A DNA stretch of 64,000 bases from Rhodotorula mucilaginosa (lineage: Eukaryota; Basidiomycota; Microbotryomycetes; Sporidiobolales; Sporidiobolaceae), in NCBI GenBank assembly GCA_034406715.1, contig CP137881.1, forward strand, positions 434,001-498,000, given 5' to 3'. The notes under the pieces were generated by a model. That model was not told the DNA's origin. It did not search any database and saw nothing but the letters and a program-made list of their open reading frames with translations. This document shows, one piece after another, positions 33,448 to 44,967 of this stretch. The position numbers and the translations under genes were made by a program. The stretch's first letter is position 1, and the number at the start of each line of letters is the position of its first letter.

Positions 33448-36400
33448 ATGTCGCAACCGCAACCGCAACCGCAACCGCAACCGCAACCGCAACCGCAATC
33501 ACGACAGAACGACTTCGCACGACAAGACTTGCCGCCTCCGCCGCCGCCGCTGCAGCAATACCCGCCTCATCTCGCGTACGCACACGCCGGTCCTCAGCAA
33601 GGCAGCGGAGGGGACGGGTTACCCGCAACCTCGAATCCGTATCACCATCTCCAGCAAGCAAACGCCGCCGCCGACAGCTCGTCGCCCGAGCAGGGGGGTT
33701 CGTACTCGATCATCCCGCAGACGAGATCCCGTCCTACGAGCCCCGAGGGTGTGAGCGTGGGTTCGCCGGACCGGAAACGGTACATGGGCATGAACGGGCG
33801 AGATGGAGGAGGGGCACCGGAGAACGATTCGGCACTTCAGGGCCACCAAAGAACGACGACGCCCGATCCGGGCATGTATGCAAGTGGAGGCGCGCAATTC
33901 GGCAGCGGCGGTGTGGCGCCAGCGGGAGGAGGACTCAAGAACGGTGGCACCAACTCGAAAAGGTCAAAGGCGTCGTCCGCCAACATGGCCACGGCAGCAA
34001 CTCCCGCCAACGGCACCGCCACCGCCGGAGGCTCGGCTTCCACGTCGGGAGGAGCACAAGCGCCGCCTCTGAAGCGTGGGAACGCTTGCAACATCTGCAG
34101 GAAACGCAAACTGGTGCGCCCCCTTCTCGTTACACGAGGACAAGCGAAAGGCACTCACCCCTCTGCCCCACGACCTCATGCGGGTCACGCGCGGTGTGCA
34201 CAGAAATGTGACGGACAGAGACCGGTGTGTGGGACTTGCGCGAGGTTGAAGCACGACTGCCAGTACGGAGGTGAGTTTGTCAGACCTCTTCTCGCTGGGG
34301 AGAGACTCGGGGTATTGACGCTGTCCGTCTCGCAGATCCGGCACAAGAGCGTATCGCAGAGAGGCACCGCCAGCTCGAAGAGCGCATTCGTGAGTTCGCT
34401 TTGCGCTCGCGGCGATCGTCACCGCCCGCTGAAACCTCTTTCGCGCCCCTCCCGCAGGCTCGTTGGAGGCCGAACTCGCCAGCTACCGCAACGTCGAAGC
34501 GCGTGGCCACCCCCAGTCCATCCCCGGCCTGACGATCCCGCACGCCCCGTCCGAAGGGGCGCCTCACCCCAACGCGAGCGACGCGGCGGCAGTCGACCCG
34601 TCGTTGTACTTTACGGCCGCAGCGATCTTGCCCGATCCCCCTCCTCTTCTCGATGCGGGTGGGATCAAGTCCGAACCTTCCGCCGCGGGGCCTTCTTCGG
34701 CCAGCAGCAGCAACAACAACAATGCAGCGCCTTTCCCCCATTTTCCGACGCACGAACTTCCCGTCGAACCGCCGTTCATCTTTCCGAGTCCAGTCTTGTC
34801 GGATCCAGCGACGGGCGCCGTCGCTGCGCGCAAAGGGCTCACCGAGTCGGGCGGGCGACGCAGCGAGAGCAACAGCCACAGCGGCCGCGATCACGGGTAC
34901 CCCGCTTCTGCTGCTGCGGAGGGTTTGCACCCTTCAAATTACGTCTTAACGGGACAGGTCCCGCCGCGTCCACCGCCACCGCCTCATCTGCAGAGTTTCC
35001 CGTTCGCGATGAACCCGACGCCGCAATTGAGCGATCTCGTCAATCCGACCAATCCGGGCGGCGGCGATCCGAGTACGACGGGGGTTCCTCCTCGGGCTCC
35101 TGCAGGGTATGAGCACGCTCCGCATCCGTACCAAGACCAGCAGCAGGCGCCGCCGTACGATGCGGCGCTCACTCCGATCTACGGTTACGATCTCCCGCCG
35201 CTCGAGATCATGCTCGACCTGGCCGACATTTACTTCTCGACGCTGCATTCCCATTTGCCCTTTTTGCACCGGCGCCGGTTCCTGTACACGGTGCACAACT
35301 CGGCTTCGCTCGCCGCGGCGCCTTCGCAATCGCTCGTGTTTGCGGTCCTCGCCATCGCCGCCGCGTACCACGACAACCCGACGATCCGCGCCCAGTCCGT
35401 GCACTGGTACGCGAAAGCGCGCGAACGCGTCGATTTCGCCATCAGTGCGAACGTGCATCCGTTGTCGGGGAACCGGGTCGCCACTTTGACGGTCGAGATG
35501 GTGCAGGCGCTGTGCCTCCTCGCGTTGATCGAGATGGGCCAGTCGGATCACCAGCGGGCGTTCCTCTCGCTCGGGCAGGCGGTCCGGATCGCGGCGATGC
35601 TCGGATTGACGAGGATGGACGAGGACCGCGTCGCGGACCGGACGGGCCAGATGGCCGAGAAGCGGTTGAGGCCGCCGGCGTTGCACCCCCTCCCGGACGA
35701 TGCCGTCCTCCTCGAGGAATGCCGCCGCACCATGTGCACCGTCTATGTCCTCGATCGGTTCGAGTCGGCGACGGTCGGGTGGCCCGCTGCGATCGCCGAG
35801 ACGGACGTGCGCGTCTTGCTCCCCTGTCCCGACGACCAATTCGAGAACGGTCGCTGCGAACGAGACGGCAGGAACAACCCGCTATGGTGGCCTTCCGATG
35901 GGGCGGGGACGGATCCTGCACAAGGCTGGGAGGGGATCCGCGCCGAGTTCGAAGCCGAGGAGCAGCAACATCAACAGGGCGGAGGCAACGACAGTTACGC
36001 GACGATCAACAAGAACGGGACGGACCCTGCTCGCCGGCCGCACCTACCTGCCGTGAGCACGTTCGCGTGGCTCTGTCGCGTCGTCTGGCTCGGCAGTCGC
36101 ATCCAGTGCGAAACGTACCGCGCGTCGGGACCGCCGCCGGGCGGACCGTGGAACCGCCATGTCGAGATGGACCCGCTCGGCTCGCCCGTCGAGTCGGTCG
36201 AGATGGACCGCGTGATTGAGTACATCCGCTCGAAACTGTCGGATTCGGTCATGAGAGAGGCGCGGCTCGGAGGCGCGATCGACGGTCCGAAAATCATGGC
36301 GCTCCTGACCCTCAATTGGTGAGGCTCTTCTCCACCTTTTGCTGTTTCCCTCTTTGCTGACTTGGAACGCTCCGCTCCAGCATGATCACCAACCTGTACC

Positions 36401-37142
36401 ACCTGCGCGCGGCGTCGGGATTGTCGCGACTGCCGTGGGATCCGTCCTCGCCCGTCAACGCGATCGGTTCGAGCGAGTTCGCGATGCAGAGATGCTGGCA
36501 GGCGCTCCATTCTCAGCACGAGATCTTGTCGCACTTGACGCAGTACGAGAACGCGCACACGAGCTTGCACCGCAGTCGGCTCAACGCGTTCACCGCCTTT
36601 GTGCCATGTCGGTCCCACTTTCCCTTCGCTTCGAGCTTTGGGATTAGACGATCTGACGAACGGGGGGGTTCAATTCCGCCCACAGACATTCTCTACACGA
36701 TCGCCTTTCCCGCCAAGTTTGCGATTGGGGATTGGAACGTCCTAGTCCAGTCGCGCGACCGGTCCGAGAACGTCCCCGCCCACCTCGCGCGCGATGATTT
36801 GCCTTCGGGCGACGACGCCTTCCCGCCTTCGTACTTTGAGCGCAGGCTCGCGATCGTCGATATTTGCTGCGAGGCGATGGACCGGATCGGAGAAGTCTGG
36901 CCGGTCGGGGGAAAGGTGCGTTCGTTCGACTGCCTTCCTTGCGCTGTCCCGGGGACCGACCCTCCCTTTTTCCGCACCAGTTTGCCGCCATGATTCGTGG
37001 AGATCGGATGCGCCTTGCCGCTCGCACCTACTCTCGAGCTGCGAGCGCGGTCGGCCAGCCGTCGGCCGGAGCGCCTTCGAGTTCGCCTCACAGGTCTTCG
37101 CAAAACGGCTACGGTCACGCAGCGCCACAACCCCAAGCTTGA
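33448..37142 (+). CDS. Zn2Cys6 transcription factor with fungal-TF domain
   Basis: Nuclear DNA-binding regulator of the Gal4/XlnR class. Exons 33448-34113, 34204-34270, 34336-34389, 34458-36318, 36381-36607, 36686-36915 and 36981-37142 sum to 1088 residues. The cluster, completed by splicing, is ACNICRKRKL + KCDGQRPVCGTCARLKHDC: six Cys in the binuclear zinc pattern, residues ~216-240, followed by a short coiled-coil linker (ERIAERHRQLEERIRSLEAEL). A long middle-homology region follows (PPLEIMLDLADIYFSTLHSH, LPFLHRRRFLY, CLLALIEMGQSDHQRAFLSL, GQAVRIAAMLGL). The N-terminus starts with a Pro-Gln repeat. The intron at 36608 was inferred from phase. The target pathway cannot be told from sequence. 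Confidence 0.85.
33454..33495 (+). repeat. (CAACCG)7 coding hexanucleotide repeat
   Basis: Seven tandem CAACCG units just after the start codon of the Zn2Cys6 factor encode alternating Gln-Pro. A perfect in-frame hexamer array can change length without breaking the frame. Confidence 0.9.
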
Positions 37143-38301
37143 CTACATGCGCCCTTCTCATAGGGGGTTGAATACTTGCAATGTTGCCATGCCTCTCCTC
37201 GGCTTTGCTCGCGACTCGGTTCCATCATGTGCGGGCGCACCTTTTCTCCCTCGGTTCAACTCTAACGGCGAAGTCGTCTGCTCGTGCTCGCCATCAGCTC
37301 AGATGATCGCCTGCTGTGCGCGCGCAAATCCTCGACGACATCAAGTGTACGCGCCGGTCCAAGTCTCCTGTTTCGCAGTCGTCTTCGGGAAAGACCTCAA
37401 GCGTTGCGAGCCTCTGCTCACGAGGCCGGTACCGGTAACTATGCATGCGAGCCTGCGAGGGTCCCTTTCGCCCCGAACGCTGGGCTCCCATTCTCCGAAA
37501 GCCTCGTTCAGGTATTTGTGGCCTGTGTGGCGCTGGCTGCATTGTTTGAAGCTTTGCTCCCCCGCCGGGCTGCTCCATCAGATCGACGTGATTGCAAAGG
37601 TCCGATCTACAGCAGCGTGGCACTACAGAAGACCGTTTCCAACGGAGAGCCGCTCCGAAGAAGCTCAAGGGGAATCAAGCTGCAGCTCGGAAGGCGAGAA
37701 CTCGAGGGCAAAATGACGTTGTTAAATCGGAATCGAAACTGCATCTCCGGGCAAAACATGTCCTTTTCCAGCACGTAGCTGTCAGAGAGCCATCATGAGG
37801 GAAAGTACTAGTCTCTCATCATGGACAGAAAGCCTGGCTGAGCCTCGAGCCGGCTCGAGGAGGACCGATTTCGCAGGCCGCAGACGACGAGCGGCTGAGG
37901 GGAGGTTGCGATCGACAGCTTTAATTATGCTGACGCGCACCACTTCGTGAGCCAGTTCGGCTCCAAAGTGGAGAACCTCGCCGAAAAAACCACTCCTCCG
38001 CAGCCGCAGCTCTTGTCCATTTCCTGTTGTTCAGACGGCCGCTTCGCAGTCTCCAGCGACTAACACGGCTATACTCTGAGCATCACTTTCGACGCTCTTG
38101 TCTACTGAGCGACTGCCCGCCTGCAAATCGAACCTCGCGCGCTGTCGGCCCCACGGGGCTTTTGTTGCGAGCTGTCGATCGAAGCGATCGCACTCTTTCC
38201 CCCGAGGCGAACCAGCTCTCCTGCCCTCTTCCTCGCTCTTCCTCGAGGCTAGACGACCGCCGACCACGACAGCGAGACTCGCAGAAGCACTCGGAATCGA
38301 C
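37143..38301. other. Intergenic region upstream of bZIP gene
   Basis: About 1.16 kb. Open frames on both strands (for example 36997-37716) overlap or follow the Zn2Cys6 stop and lack family signal. Probably 3' UTR plus a long bZIP promoter/leader. Confidence 0.45.
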
Positions 38302-40865
38302 ATGGACTCGTCCGGTGAGTCTCCCATGCCTTGCAGACCCGCGAGGTCGCAGAAAGGGGGCTCGAGCAACACACGATGGCATGCCCGATGCCGCCTCGCA
38401 CGACCTGGTATGGCATCCCTGGCGCGTCCGATGGGTGTGTGGCAGTCCTCGCGGGCGAGGTCAGAGCGAGCAGGCTGGCGGGGAGGACTCGCGCAAGGAT
38501 ACCGAGGAGCGAGAGGCCGTCTCCACCTCCCAAGACACCCGAGGGCTCCTTTTTGCTGACACCCCTCTTGCGACGCGACCGACAGTCGATATGCCCTCCT
38601 TCTCGCTCGGACTCGACACTCCAACAAAGCTGTTCTCGACCGGACTCACTCCCGCTTCGTGGTCTCTCGGCGGAACCGGACTCACGCCTTCGATCCTCGG
38701 CGCCGGCGCCGGCGGCGCTTACTCGGCGAGCGGGTGGACTCCCTCCTTGACGAGCATGGCCGGCGCTCGCTCCGAACTGAACCCGTTCGAGATCAGCCTC
38801 GGCAACAACTCGTCCTTTTCGTCGTCGTCGGCGGCCAAGCGGAAACTCGGCGGCATCGACTTTTTCGACCGCGACGACAGCGTCACGGCGAGAAACTCGC
38901 CCAGCAGCATGTTTGACCTCCTTGCGACGACTCCCTCCGGTGGCGGAAGTGGTCGCAAGCGCGCCATGTCTTCACCGGCGGTCGAAGTCAGTTGCGGCAG
39001 CTCGTCGTTCCCGTTCTTCGCGCAGCAGTTCCAGCCGTCCGAACCTTCGCTCTCCCACCTCGGCGAGGCGTCTTTTGCTGCCGGAGTCGGCGGCCAGCGA
39101 TCGAAGCGACCACGCATGGCCTCGATGCAGTCGTCCGCTCTGACCACGACCGAACCCATGTTCTCGAGCTTTGAGCGAGAAAGCGACGAATCGCCACCGT
39201 CGTCGGTCGTCCTCACGCCTCCCGATTCGGCACCGCTCTACTCGCGCGGACTCCCTTCGAATGATGGCCAGCAGGCGGCGCAAAAGGATTCGCGCGATAT
39301 CAACGTCGTGCCCCTTGCTGGACCGTCGAAGCCGCCTCCCGCTTCTCAAGCTTCTGCTGCCGCGGTGGCGCAATCGACCAACCTCTTGTCTCGACTCGCG
39401 CAAGAACGGAGCGCCCTCATCGCCGCCGGTGGTTCCGGAATCGCTCATTCCCAGACTCAGCCGTTGCCGATGCCGATGAAGCAGCCGTCCGCCGATATTG
39501 CCGTCAAAGCCGAACCGACAGACGACTTGCACGCCGCGGCGATTTCGTCACCGACCCGGCCTTCACCGGTCACGCGCGGACAGAGCAAGCGAGGAGGGAC
39601 TCGGTCTTCGCAACAGGCGTCTGCCCCGACCAACGCCGTCTACACGAGCTTCAACTTTGGTGGTAGCGGCACTCGGAGCGGCAAGAGCACCTCGCCTACT
39701 GCCGCTACTACCACCACCACCAAGCGGAAACCCCTCCGTGGTCGAAAGAGCACCAACACTCGCAAGAAGGACGAGACCAAGGAAAACAACTCGGTATCGC
39801 GCTCGGCGTCGGCTACCGCTGCGGCTGGAGAGGGCGAGAATGATGACGAAGACCCCGATGCGGACGACTCGACCAAGCGGCAGCAATTTCTGGAACGGAA
39901 CCGCGTTGCGGCGTGCAAGAGTCGGCAGAAGAAGAAGGAAAAAGTCGCCGGACTCGAGCAGCGTCAGTCCACCCCCGCTCTTCAGGACTCTCTTCATTTG
40001 TGCCAGGACTGATCCCCTTTTTGGTGCCAACAGACGCCGCCGATTTGTGCGCTCGGAACAACATGCTGCAGCAGACGGCGCTGGCTCTTCGTCAAGAGGC
40101 GATCGCCCTCCGCCAGCTCGTTCATGCTCACGTCGGCTGCTCTTGCGAACATGGTGAGCACTTGTCTTCGGGTGAGGATCTAGCACTGCAGGGGCTGATA
40201 CAGCCGCTCTCGCAGCGCAAGGCTACATCGCCCGTGATGCCGCCGGCGGCGGAATCGCCACCATTGACCAACTCGCCGGCCGAGTCTTGACCCTCGACTA
40301 CTCGATCCCTCCCGCGATGGGGACCGAGGACGACGTGTACTCGTTCCTGGACCGTGGTGGCGACGCCGGTGGAATAATGGCGATGAGTCCGACGCGACCT
40401 TCTGCTCAGGCAGCAGCAGCAGCGGTGATGGGGAGCGCACCCGGTCCGGCGATTCCGATCGTGGCACGACCGCCTGCTGTTGCTGCTGCTTCTTCGAGTG
40501 CTCCGACGCACGGATCAGCGTCGTCGACGTCGTCCGTTTCGCCGGTTCGTCGAACTGGGATGATGACCCGTCGCTCGAGCATGGCGGTCCATGCCGCCGC
40601 CAACACCATTCAACAACAACAGCCGCCTCCATCAGCTTTCGAAGGCCACAACAACGACAACCGCAACGACGCTGCGTTCCGAGCTGCCGTTGCCAACAAC
40701 CATTATGGCCTCGCGCTGGACCGCAGTCACAGCGGGACGAGTGGGAGTGGACCGCTGCAGCTGCGCGCGACGAGCGCTCCGCCGACGACGCCCGGTTGGG
40801 GCGACGCGGCTCCTACGGGGGACTACTTTGCGCCGAAGCGCGCGAGGGTGTCGATCGCGGCGTGA
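38302..40865 (+). CDS. ATF/CREB-type bZIP transcription factor
   Basis: Stress-responsive bZIP factor of the Atf1/Aft1 kind. Exons 38302-38314 (13 nt), 38586-39962, 40034-40153 and 40192-40865 give 727 residues. The basic region is residues ~435-463 (KRQQFLERNRVAACKSRQKKKEK) and carries the N-x-x-A-A-x-K-S/C-R signature; the leucine zipper continues after intron 2 (LCARNNMLQQTALALRQEAI, ALRQLVHAHVGC). N-terminal NPFEISLG recalls the NPFE motif of the Aft1 HRA domain. Ser/Pro sites are frequent, as in MAPK targets. A start directly at the ATG at 38591 without the tiny first exon is possible. Binding to CRE-like TGACGT sites is expected from the family. Confidence 0.87.
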
Positions 40866-41497
40866 AACCAACCCCTCCTTCATTTACGACTTCTCCTTCT
40901 CCGGCCGCCACCGTCCGACGGCACGCACTCTCGCCGGACTTTTTCTCCCCCTGAATACACGAGGTTCTGAATTTGTTGTCACCCTCTCTGTTCCACAATC
41001 TGTATATAATCCCCCACCACGCTGTAGCTGTCTCTCTCTAGTCGTTCATACACACACACGAAAAACCAAAGTTCGTCGCTCACTCACTCGCTCGCCTCCC
41101 CTCGAGCACTTGCAAGTTGACATCTCGAGCGTCGCGACTTGTGCGACTCTGCTGATCGAAGCTACGCATAGTCTGGCTGTGGACTGTGCCGATCGTGACC
41201 TTGCTCTGCTCCCGCCCTCGCGCGCGCGCCCGCTCTCCCGACTGGCCTGATCTCGCCGCCGCCGCCGCCGATTTGAACTCTGGCTGTTTCCACCTCGACT
41301 CGCGTGGGCGCAGCGGCGTTGTACGGGGTGTGGCTGCGGCGGGGATTGCCTGTCTGGCTGATTGGTCGCGACTGTAAGTCCCGGATACGCTCATGCGGGG
41401 GGACTCGTGTCGCGCTGACATTCAACTCTCTCCTCCAGCGACGCGTCCTTCGTCTTCAAGCACGCTCTCGCTGCGTTCGAGCTCTACAACGGCGACT
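40866..41497. other. Intergenic region bZIP / SLX4
   Basis: About 630 bp: bZIP 3' UTR, a TATATAA-like stretch near 41000-41010, and the SLX4 leader, in which a possible intron (GTAAGT near 41374 to CAG near 41440) precedes the start. No gene recognised. Confidence 0.4.
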
Positions 41498-44400
41498 ATG
41501 ACGGACCTGATCATCTCCGACTCGGAACCTGAAGACTGCAGCGCGGTCAGCGTCAGGTTCACCAGCCAGTCTCGGCTGTCTCCTCGCCAAACCTCTCAAC
41601 CAACTTCAACTCGCGCGATAACGAAACCCCGAGCTAAAGATACCGTCATGGTGCTCTCCTCGGCTTCAGAGTCAGAGCCGGGATCGGACGGCGAGCAGGC
41701 GAAACGGATCGAATCGCGGTTCTTTGCCGACAGCGGCAAACGGAAACGAGCGGCGTCCCCTCCCCCGATCGAGTGGGCCAGCATGGGTCTCAAGGGGATT
41801 TCTCCCCTCGACGGGACGAAACGCTCCTCCGAGGCGCCGCCTGTGCCAGTCAGAGCGACGTCGACCACCACCTCGTCTTCGAGTTTCGTCTCTGCGCTCG
41901 AACTCTTGCGCAAATCGGGATCGCCGCCCAATTCCGACTCGTCCGACCTCGAGCCGCTGCAGCCGCTCAAGTCGGTCCGGGCGAGCAGCACGGTCCCGAA
42001 GCCGCGCCGGCAGAAACCAATCGTCAAGGCGAAGCGAGCCGCTTCTGCCTCCTCGTCGGAAGCGATGTCGATGGCCATCCCCGATACGAAAGCACCCGAG
42101 GAGGCACGTCCCTCGAAACGGCGATCGGTCAGCCCGCTCAGTTCGTCAGATGCAGAGGACACGCAGCCTCTGCCCGCGCCGGACCTCTGGGCCAAACGCT
42201 TCTCGCGCGGATCCTCTTCGGCGGCGGCTGCGGCGGCGCCCAGTCCCTCGGACGCCAAGTCGACTACCGCAGCGACAACTCAGGCGCGGGCGAAGCCGTG
42301 GGAAGCGCTCGAGGCCAAGATTGGCAACGTCAAGAAACCGTCGACGCGCGCGGGTTCGCGCCAGCCGAGTGTGGGTGCGCGTGCGCGCTCCAGCTCACTC
42401 GTCCCCGCCGCCAAGAAGGAGGTCGAGGACGACCACAGCAGCGACTCGGACGTGATCGTGACGAGCACTTTGCCCGCGCGTGCACGCTCACGCTCACGCT
42501 CACGCTCAAGCTCGTCCGTCCGGCCGAGATCGACTCGACCCCGCACGCCGCTCGATTTCCTTCCTCCGCCTGTCGAACTCCCTCCCGAGGAGGTCGTCCG
42601 CGTCTTGACCCTCTGTGCCTTGTGCTCGGCCACGTGGCCAGCGTCCAAGACTTTTGCCGCGAAGCAGGGTCACCTCCGTTCGTGCGCGACCAAAAACGAG
42701 TATACGGCCGAAACGGTGCGGTACCTCGTCGAGAAGCAGGTGCTCGAACTGGCCGACGCGGCGGAGCAAGAACGTCGAGCCGTCGATGATGGCAAGACGT
42801 TGTTTGATCGCGCCGTTGGCAAGGGCGAAGGCGCCCATGCCATGAGGGACGTGACGGTTGTCGGAGTCGAAGGGCTCGAGAGTGCGGCGGGTAAGGAGTG
42901 GTTCAAGGCCACGACGGAGGTGCAGGCGGAGATTGATCAGGCGAGGAGAAGAGTCCAGGTCGCGAAAGTGATCAAGGTCGCCAAGCAGATCCGGCTCGAT
43001 CAGCGCGCTCGCGCCCGCGCTCGGGACGCGAAAGAGCCTGCCGACGACGACGACGACGGTTCGGCTGAGGCTGCGCTCGTCTTGCCGGAATCGACGGGCC
43101 GTTTGCAACCTGCCGCAGCGACGCTCGTGACTGCACGGGCGGATGCAGTCCTCGCTCGCCTGGACTCGGACGACGGCCACTCTTTCTCGGAGACGCTGCC
43201 GTCCACGCAAGAATTTGAGCAATCGCGCCTCGGGGCGGGCTCCGCTTCTACTTTCATCACGGCGCGATCCTCGACGCCACCGCCGCCTCCACCGCCTCGA
43301 GCAGACGGCGCCTCTTCTCGCTGCGAGACTGCTTCAGAGATGTTGCAGTCTCGCTCGCCCTTTCGACAGCTGTCGCTACCGGACCCGCGTAGCGGCAGTA
43401 TCTCCCGACAGGGTCACCCTCCTCAGCAGCAGCACCGACTCGAGCGCGAGCGCGAGATCGAGTCTTGCTCGCTCTGGCAACTCGCCGCTGGGCGCGACGA
43501 CGCCAGACTGGGCACGGTCGTTGTGAGTCGAGTCGTGTCGTGTCGGACGGAGTGGCGATTGATTTTCGAAGTGACGTCGCTGACTCCTTAATTCGTGCGG
43601 CCCGTCTCGATCTACTGGACTGCACAGCTCAAGAAGCCTTCACACCTCACCTCGGTCTCCGTCTCGCCGCGCCGCCGTCTCGCCGATCCCGCTGAGCAGC
43701 ACCAACAGCGACAGTCCTCGTTCCAGTCGGATCACGGAAGAGATGAGAACGCTTGGTTTGCAAAGCCCTAGTCGTCCTCGGCAAGGCACGGCAGAGGCGG
43801 GTTTTGTAATGGTCGGAGGCCGCGAAGCCGACGATGCGAGCTCAAGCGAAGAAGAGGCGCTGGCGCAGGTCGTCGAGCGTAACAAGAGTAGTCCGAAGAA
43901 GCGTCGTCGTGCTCGCACACCCCCTTCGTCTTCCGACTCGGATTTGCCCACTTCTCCGACGCTAGGTTCTCGACCCGCTCAATCCGTCGCCCCTGTCCCG
44001 ACTCCAGCTCCACCCGGCATGCCCGACTACGAATCGCTCGCCATTACGACCCTCCAGCGCAAAGTCCGTCAGTACGGGTTCCGCGCTTCAAAGGAAAAAG
44101 ACGTCCTGGTCGCGCAGCTTCGACAAGTCTGGATCGCGATGCATCCGGATTCGGCTCCTTTGCTCGAAAATGGTCGAGAGGCGGACGCGAGTAGCAGTGG
44201 GGCAAGGAAGGGCACGGTGTCGACCGATTCGCCGAGTTCGAAGGGGAAGAAGACGGCGGCATCGAAAGCGAAGGCAAAGGCGACCACGGCTGGACGGGGC
44301 CGCTCACAGACCAAGACCAAGACCAAGTCCAAAGGCGACGGCGAGACCGCTAGCGATGTGGAGATTGCGGCTCCCGAGGCGGACTCTGTGCCCGGTTCGA

Positions 44401-44769
44401 CGGTCGGCGAGAAATTGCGACACTTGATCGTCCAGAACGACGGGTTGTACCGCCGGATCCTGCGCTACGAGGTGCGTTCGGCAAATCTCTATCGGAGGGT
44501 CGGCGGCGGCGAGGAGAGCTGACTTGCGTGTGGTGCCCGACGACAACCATATGCAGCCGATCCACATTGACGAGTTTGCGACGCTCGCGAGCGCGAACGG
44601 GGTCAAGGTTGCGCGGCCGCTGTTGACGCGCTTCCTCGATGAGCAGGTGAGCGAAGAAGCTGTCCTCGCGTGACCATATTCACGGCTGACCCAGCCCGGG
44701 GTGACAAAACAGAGCATCACGCATTATTCGCAAGATCCGACGGGCGGGACTCGTCGTCGCTACCGCTGA
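41498..44769 (+). CDS. SLX4: Structure-specific endonuclease scaffold SLX4
   Basis: Regulatory subunit that activates SLX1 and coordinates nucleases at branched DNA. Exon 1 is 41498 to about 43522, exon 2 about 43628-44471, exon 3 44557-44646 and exon 4 44713-44769. A zinc-finger-like block (LCALCSATWPASKTF..H..SC) lies near residues 368-395. The C-terminal conserved domain is clear: MPDYESLAITTLQRKVRQYG, FRASKEKDVLVAQLRQVW, then LYRRILRYE joined to PIHIDEFATLASANG, LLTRFLDEQ and SITHYSQDP. The rest is disordered Ser-rich sequence, usual for SLX4. The exon 1/2 junction is unresolved: the strong donor GTGAGT at 43523 is phase 0 while the downstream frame needs phase 2, so a nearby donor is probably used. 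Confidence 0.85.
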
Positions 44770-44967
44770 CAGCGTTTGTCACGGGTCGCCTATGTGTCTA
44801 TCTGTAGCGTGCACTTGTCTGTGATGTTTTACATTCTCTATGCAATATTTGCCTTTCATTTCACGCTTCGGCTCTCTGCGGCGCGCCTCATCTCATCACT
44901 CGATCGACCTCTTCTCACTCTGTCACACGCCCTGAGCTGCAGCCAATGACACGATAGAGCACTTTGA

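Noticed and set aside
34946-35839. 297-codon minus frame over the Zn2Cys6 gene
   Set aside because: The sense frame carries fungal transcription-factor blocks; the antisense frame has none.
37284-37778. 164-codon plus frame upstream of the bZIP gene
   Set aside because: Starts without ATG, overlaps other open frames, and shows no domain; likely noncoding.
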